Made by a program: the position numbers and the translations under genes. Below are positions 6,877 to 9,756 of a stretch of 9,756 nucleotides of DNA, one piece after another; position 1 is the stretch's first letter, and each line of letters starts with the position of its first letter. Origin of the DNA: DAOTWA01 sp034435955 (lineage in GTDB: Bacteria > Chloroflexota > Anaerolineae > Anaerolineales > Anaerolineaceae). Under the pieces are notes generated by a model that was not told the origin of the DNA, searched no databases, and saw nothing but the letters and a program-made list of their open reading frames with translations. The stretch is from assembly GCA_034435955.1 (NCBI GenBank), contig DAOTWA010000014.1, positions 1 through 9,756 on the forward strand. The letters run 5' to 3'.

Positions 6877-8148
6877 GACGCCCTTTGGATCTACCTGCTT
6901 GTCTTCCTGGCCCTCGACCTGATTCTTTCGGCGGCGCGCTCCAGCCTGGTCAACGCCCGCCTGCCGCTGCTGCTCAACCTGAAAGAACAACACGAGCTGG
7001 CGGTCAACCGCGCCATTGGCGTGATCCAGCGTCCGCGGCTGCGCACCAGCATGCGCCTTGCCCTGGCCCTGACGCACCTGATCGTGGCAGGGCTGGTGGT
7101 GGTGCTGGCGCTGCGGCGGCCGGTTTCTCCCTGGAGCACAGGGGCCGTGATCGGTCTGATGGCGCTGGTCACCCTGGCCCTGCTGCTGCTGGAGCACGCC
7201 GTGGATGGGGGCGTGCTGCGCCGCGCCGAGGAGTGGGCCCTGCGCCTGGCCCCGCTCGGCGCGCTGGTCGATTTTCTGCTCACCCCTTTCTCCGCACTGC
7301 TGCTGGCGGTGATGGGCTATCCGCAAGGCCAGGCCAGGGAAACGGCGGCGGTGACCGACGCCGAGCTGCTCACCTGGGTGGAGAGCGGTCAGCCGGAAGG
7401 CAGCCTGGAGAAGGAAGAGCGGCGCATGATCTACTCCATCTTCCAGTTCGGCGAGACGCTGGCGCGCGAGATCATGGTGCCGCGCATCGACATTCTGGCG
7501 CTGGAGATCGACACCCCGCTTAGCGAGGCGATCAACGCGCTGGCCCGCTCCGGCCATTCGCGCGTGCCCGTCTACGAAGAAACCATCGACAACGTCGTTG
7601 GCATGCTCTACGCCAAGGATCTGCTGCGCGTCGAGCGCTCGGAGGCGCCGCTGAGCAGCATGCGCGAGCTGCTGCGCCCGGCCTACTTCATCCCCGAGGC
7701 CAAGAAAGTGGACGAACTGCTGACCGAGATGCAGGCCCAACGCGTCCACATGGCCATCGTGGTGGACGAATATGGCGGTGTGGCCGGCCTGGTCACACTG
7801 GAGGACATCGTCGAGGAGATCATCGGCGAGGTGCGCGACGAATACGACGCGGGTGAAGAGATGCTCTACCAGCAGGTGGGGCCGGACGAGTACGTCTTCC
7901 AGGGGCGCATCGACCTGGACGATTTCAACGAGGTCATGGGCACCCACCTGACGAAGGAGGCGGCCGACACACTGGGCGGCTTCATTTACGGGCAGATGGG
8001 CCGCGTGCCGGCCGGCGGCGAGCAGATCCAGGCGGAGGACGTGGTGCTGACCGTCGAGCAGGTGAGCGGGCGGCGCATTCGCAAGGTGCGCGCCAAACGC
8101 ATCCAACCGGCCTCACAGATCGAAACAGAGGAGTCTCATGCTGACTGA
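6871..8148 (+). CDS. CNNM/CorC (HlyC)-family membrane protein with CBS pair
   Basis: About 425 residues from the assumed start at 6871. Hydrophobic segments at roughly 5-20, 64-83, 91-109 and 130-149 form a CNNM (DUF21)-like membrane domain. A cytoplasmic CBS pair follows: REIMVPRIDILALE to GMLYAKDLL (about 199-252), then the second repeat to about 325, with HSRVPVYE and the strong VDEYGGVAGLVTLEDIVEEI block. The end (about 338-408) is a CorC/HlyC transporter-associated domain. The family is linked to magnesium/cobalt transport, mostly Mg2+ extrusion in recently studied members; the old 'hemolysin' name is misleading. The exact ion is not inferable here. The gene begins right after glmU and overlaps cdd by 11 bp. 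The next standard start codons in frame, GTG 7021 and ATG 7051, would delete the first membrane helix. Upstream ones (TTG 6748, TTG 6727, ATG 6652) lie inside glmU in another frame. Function is secure; the start is not. Confidence 0.9.
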   Translation, partial: TIDALWIYLLVFLALDLILSAARSSLVNARLPLLLNLKEQHELAVNRAIGVIQRPRLRTSMRLALALTHLIVAGLVVVLALRRPVSPWSTGAVIGLMALVTLALLLLEHAVDGGVLRRAEEWALRLAPLGALVDFLLTPFSALLLAVMGYPQGQARETAAVTDAELLTWVESGQPEGSLEKEERRMIYSIFQFGETLAREIMVPRIDILALEIDTPLSEAINALARSGHSRVPVYEETIDNVVGMLYAKDLLRVERSEAPLSSMRELLRPAYFIPEAKKVDELLTEMQAQRVHMAIVVDEYGGVAGLVTLEDIVEEIIGEVRDEYDAGEEMLYQQVGPDEYVFQGRIDLDDFNEVMGTHLTKEAADTLGGFIYGQMGRVPAGGEQIQAEDVVLTVEQVSGRRIRKVRAKRIQPASQIETEESHAD

Positions 8149-8542
8149 AGAGCAACGTCAGGAATTGATTGAAACCGCCCGCGAGGCGCGGCGCTACGCC
8201 TATGCTCCGTATTCTCATTATGAGGTGGGCGCGGCGCTGCTGACCGAATCGGGGCGCATTTACGATGGGGTCAACGTCGAGAACGCGGCTTACCCGACCA
8301 GCATGTGCGCCGAGCGCGTGGCCGTGTTCAAGGCCGTCTCGGACGGCGAGCGGCGATTCACCGCCATCGCTGTGGCGACCGCCAACGGCGGCAGCCCCTG
8401 CGGAGCGTGCCGCCAGGTGCTGGCCGAATTCGGCCTGGATACGCAGGTGCTGGTGACGGACGAGAACGGCCAAGTGAGCATGGATACGACCGTGCGTGAT
8501 CTGCTGCCGGCCGCTTTCACGCCGGAAGACCTGCCGAAATAG
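8138..8542 (+). CDS. cdd: Cytidine deaminase
   Basis: This 134-residue protein is the short, homotetrameric type of cytidine deaminase. It hydrolyses cytidine and deoxycytidine to uridine and deoxyuridine for pyrimidine salvage in the cytoplasm. The zinc site is complete: Cys57-Ala-Glu59 (CAERVA, Glu59 being the proton shuttle) and PCGACRQ with Cys88 and Cys91. Substrate-binding residues are visible in APYSHYEVGAAL (23-34) and NVENAAYP (46-53). The ATG at 8138 has AGAGGAG (8127-8133) 4 nt upstream and overlaps the preceding gene by 11 bp, which implies translational coupling. In many bacteria cdd sits near era and recO; here era is absent and recO follows after 81 bp. Confidence 0.96.
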   Translation: MLTEEQRQELIETAREARRYAYAPYSHYEVGAALLTESGRIYDGVNVENAAYPTSMCAERVAVFKAVSDGERRFTAIAVATANGGSPCGACRQVLAEFGLDTQVLVTDENGQVSMDTTVRDLLPAAFTPEDLPK

Positions 8543-8550
8543 CCCATCAC

Positions 8551-8609
8551 CCCCTCCCCCCGCCCCTTCCCCTCTTCCAGCGGGAGAGGGCAGGGAGGAA
8601 GGGGAAGGT
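8551..8609 (+). repeat. Palindromic pyrimidine/purine repeat element between cdd and recO
   Basis: A C/T-rich arm is followed by a G/A-rich arm. CCTCTTCC (8571-8578) pairs with GGGAGAGG (8582-8589), with one G-T wobble and a 3-nt loop. CCCCTTCC (8563-8570) pairs with GGAAGGGG (8597-8604). The two helices stack, with a 7-nt bulge on the right side. The composition (runs of CCCCT and GGGAGAGGG around AGCGGG) is that of dispersed palindromic elements seen in many GC-rich genomes, which give SPAGRGEG-like peptides when mistranslated. It fills nearly the whole 81-bp gap. As RNA it could slow or attenuate transcription into recO, but no T run follows. Confidence 0.75.
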
Positions 8610-8623
8610 CGGATGAATCGCTC

Positions 8624-9391
8624 ATGGCCGAGCTGCCGCGCTCTTTCCGCGCCGAAGCGGTCGTCCTGCGTCATTCCGATTGGGGCGAGGCTGACCGCCT
8701 GCTCATCCTCTATACCCGCGAGCTGGGCAAGGTGCGCGCCGTCGCCAAAGGCGTCCGCCGGCTGCGCTCGCGCAAGGCCGGTCACCTGGAACCCTTCACG
8801 CGCGTCAAGCTGCTGCTGGCCCGCGGGCGCGATCTGCTGATCGTCACCCAGGCCGAGACGGTGGACGCCTACCTGCCCCTGCGCGAGGATCTGCTGCGCA
8901 CCGGCTACGCCGCCTACGTGGTCGAGCTGCTCGACCGCTTCACCTACGAAGAGGGGGAGAACCGCCCGCTCTACAGCCTGCTGACCGATACGCTGGCGCG
9001 CCTGGCAACCGGCGAGGAACCCTGGCCAGCGGCGCGCTATTACGAGGTGCGTCTGCTGGACTTGCTCGGCTTCCGGCCGGAGCTGTTCCAGTGCGTCCAT
9101 TGCCACAATGAGATCAAGGCCGAGGACCAGTATTTCTCCGCCCAATTGGGGGGTGTGCTGTGCCCGCGCCCGGGATGCAGGTCCGCGGCGCCCGACGCGC
9201 GCCCGGTCTCGCTGGCGGCGCTCAAGTATCTGCGCCATTATCAGCGCAGCACGTACGCCGAGGCGGTCCGCGCGCGGGTGGAGGCGGGGCAGCGGGCGGA
9301 GATGGAGGCGCTGCTGCAGCATTACCTCACTTATCTGCTGGAGCGAGGGCTGAACACGCCGGCGTTCTTGCGGGAAATCAGCAAGAAGTAA
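8624..9391 (+). CDS. recO: DNA repair protein RecO
   Basis: RecO works in the RecFOR pathway. It binds single-stranded DNA and SSB, anneals strands and helps RecR load RecA at gaps. The 255 residues fit the family. The N-terminal OB-fold (about 8-82) begins FRAEAVVLRHSDWGEADRLL and includes ELGKVRAVAKGVRR (33-46), the usual RecO signature. A helical middle follows, and the C-terminal zinc-finger cysteines are all present: Cys157 and Cys160 (CVHC), then Cys180 and Cys185. The ATG at 8624 is the first in frame, since no in-frame start exists in the repeat element just upstream. Its ribosome site is weak (GGATGA at 8611-8616, about 7 nt away), so expression may depend on read-through from cdd. 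An out-of-frame ATG at 8613 is not used. Confidence 0.94.
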   Translation: MAELPRSFRAEAVVLRHSDWGEADRLLILYTRELGKVRAVAKGVRRLRSRKAGHLEPFTRVKLLLARGRDLLIVTQAETVDAYLPLREDLLRTGYAAYVVELLDRFTYEEGENRPLYSLLTDTLARLATGEEPWPAARYYEVRLLDLLGFRPELFQCVHCHNEIKAEDQYFSAQLGGVLCPRPGCRSAAPDARPVSLAALKYLRHYQRSTYAEAVRARVEAGQRAEMEALLQHYLTYLLERGLNTPAFLREISKK

Positions 9392-9410
9392 TGTCTTGCC
9401 GCGGCCGGGG

Positions 9411-9434
9411 GGATTTGTTTTTTGTTTCAAATCC
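9411..9434 (+). terminator. Possible terminator hairpin after recO
   Basis: GGATTTG (9411-9417) and CAAATCC (9428-9434) make a perfect 7-bp stem around a T-rich 10-nt loop, 19 bp after the recO stop. GAAAATTTTG follows. The T-rich tract 9415-9427 could itself act as a U-tract after the GC-rich stretch 9398-9411. It is not a textbook intrinsic terminator, but it is the first structure after the last gene. Confidence 0.38.
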
Positions 9435-9475
9435 GAAAATTTTGTAAGAAAACAATTCATTTCAAGCTCGAAAAT
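9425..9475 (+). repeat. Two 16-bp direct repeats, period 35 bp
   Basis: TTTCAAATCCGAAAAT (9425-9440) and TTTCAAGCTCGAAAAT (9460-9475) match at 13 of 16 positions. The three differences are clustered in the centre. They lie in the AT-rich island after recO. They may be old tandem units or paired protein-binding half-sites. Confidence 0.5.
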
Positions 9476-9499
9476 GGGGAATTGTTTTGAAACAATTCC
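9449..9499 (+). repeat. Overlapping inverted repeats able to form two exclusive hairpins
   Basis: Three arms are visible: AAAACAATTC (9449-9458), GAATTGTTTT (9479-9488) and AAACAATTC (9490-9498). The middle arm can pair with the first (10 bp, 20-nt loop that itself contains a small CATTTC/GAAAATG stem). It can also pair with the last as the palindrome GGAATTGTTT-TG-AAACAATTCC (9478-9499). As DNA, the palindrome looks like an operator for a dimeric regulator. As RNA, it resembles a switch between alternative stems. No gene it would control is seen before the window ends. Confidence 0.6.
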
Positions 9500-9756
9500 G
9501 GAAGGATGCGCCATTTGGGGCTGGGGCTCAGGGAGGATGGCTAATGCAAGGTTTGTGGGCCACGGCCGGGGCATGGCGGGGACGGTGAATGGAGGTAGAG
9601 GTCTTCACCACGGAGGGCGCAAGGGACAGCAAGGTTTTCCAGGGATAGGCGGCCGGGAGGCGGCTGGCGCGGCCAAAATAGGGGGTAGGACAGGGGAAAG
9701 CGGGGCCGGCGGAGGCGGCCAATGGAAAGGGCGCATGGGTCAATCGTTTTCCGGCA
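9500..9756. other. G-rich non-coding stretch, no supported gene
   Basis: Strongly purine/G-rich on the + strand, with many GG runs and irregular GGCGG/GGCC motifs. One + frame stays open from ATG 9474 (also ATG 9537) to the window end, but its product is glycine-rich, low complexity and matches nothing I recognise. The minus-strand frame over the same bases looks like a repeat translation. I see no clear promoter, tRNA or terminator. The stretch also holds the degenerate repeat described at 9604-9635. Confidence 0.5.
9604..9635. repeat. Degenerate 'TTCACCACGGAG' dispersed repeat
   Basis: TTCACCACGGAGGGCGCAAG followed by GGACAGCAAGG resembles the dispersed repeat 'TTCACCACGGAG-ACACGGAG-...' that recurs between genes in many environmental bacteria, including Chloroflexota. 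Only the first 12-13 bases fit well; the rest is diverged. The function of such repeats is not established. Confidence 0.45.

Noticed and set aside
6799..8106. Minus-strand frame of 435 codons opposite the CNNM/CorC gene
   Set aside because: Its composition (rich in H, Q, A, R) is typical of an antisense frame of a GC-rich gene; the + strand frame has clear CBS and CorC motifs.
7982..9574. Long minus-strand frame (530 codons) opposite recO, cdd and the end of the CNNM gene
   Set aside because: It runs through the palindromic repeat (SPAGRGEGAGGGG-like) and opposes three recognised genes. There are no recognisable domains.
9474..9756. + strand frame open to the window end from ATG 9474 or 9537, with GGGAGG at 9531-9536
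   Set aside because: The product is glycine-rich and of low complexity, crosses a degenerate repeat and an inverted-repeat region, and the GGGAGG touches ATG 9537 with no spacing. The 7-nt-spaced ATG 9544 gives only 14 codons. A real gene start cut by the edge cannot be fully excluded.
1..9756. Search for CRISPR arrays, defence genes, transposases, integrases or toxin-antitoxin pairs
   Set aside because: No regularly spaced repeats of CRISPR type and no proteins of these classes were recognised; the window is mostly transport and housekeeping genes.

Overview
The window is an ordinary, gene-dense chromosomal segment from a GC-rich bacterium, most plausibly a member of the Chloroflexota (Anaerolineae-like). 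That placement is an inference. It rests on the style of the oligopeptide-binding protein (a TPTP linker followed by a 'TLVICLGQEP'-type start), on the receiver protein ending in a 'YDQARQLGLAPE'-type tail, and on the CNNM/CorC - cdd - recO gene order. All genes are on the + strand. I found no CRISPR array, transposase, phage gene or toxin-antitoxin pair, and no convincing new multi-gene system.

Left block (1-5209): the 3' part of a family-5 peptide-binding lipoprotein gene is cut by the window edge. A 196-bp gap follows, then the two ATPase subunits of an Opp/Dpp-type peptide importer (oppD-like and oppF-like, stop/start overlap ATGA). A single-receiver response-regulator-like protein with an unassigned middle domain follows 13 bp later. 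The permease genes are not between the binding protein and the ATPases, so they are probably upstream of the window. The binding protein would capture peptides outside the cell and the two ATPases would power uptake. The regulator may belong to the same transcript.

Middle (5210-5525): a promoter-like extended -10 and small hairpins precede a tRNA-Gln(UUG) gene. A terminator-like hairpin lies between the tRNA and glmU.

Right block (5526-9391): glmU (UDP-GlcNAc synthesis for the cell wall), a CNNM/CorC-type membrane protein with paired CBS domains, cdd (cytidine deaminase) and recO (recombinational repair) are tightly packed and probably co-transcribed. Two points stand out. The CNNM/CorC gene has no ATG, GTG or TTG codon where its N-terminus must lie. 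A purine/pyrimidine palindromic element of a dispersed-repeat type sits between cdd and recO.

Right end (9392-9756): no supported gene. It holds an AT-rich island with overlapping inverted repeats that could form mutually exclusive hairpins, then G-rich sequence with a degenerate copy of a 'TTCACCACGGAG'-type dispersed repeat. This tail and the missing start codon are the parts most worth a second look.
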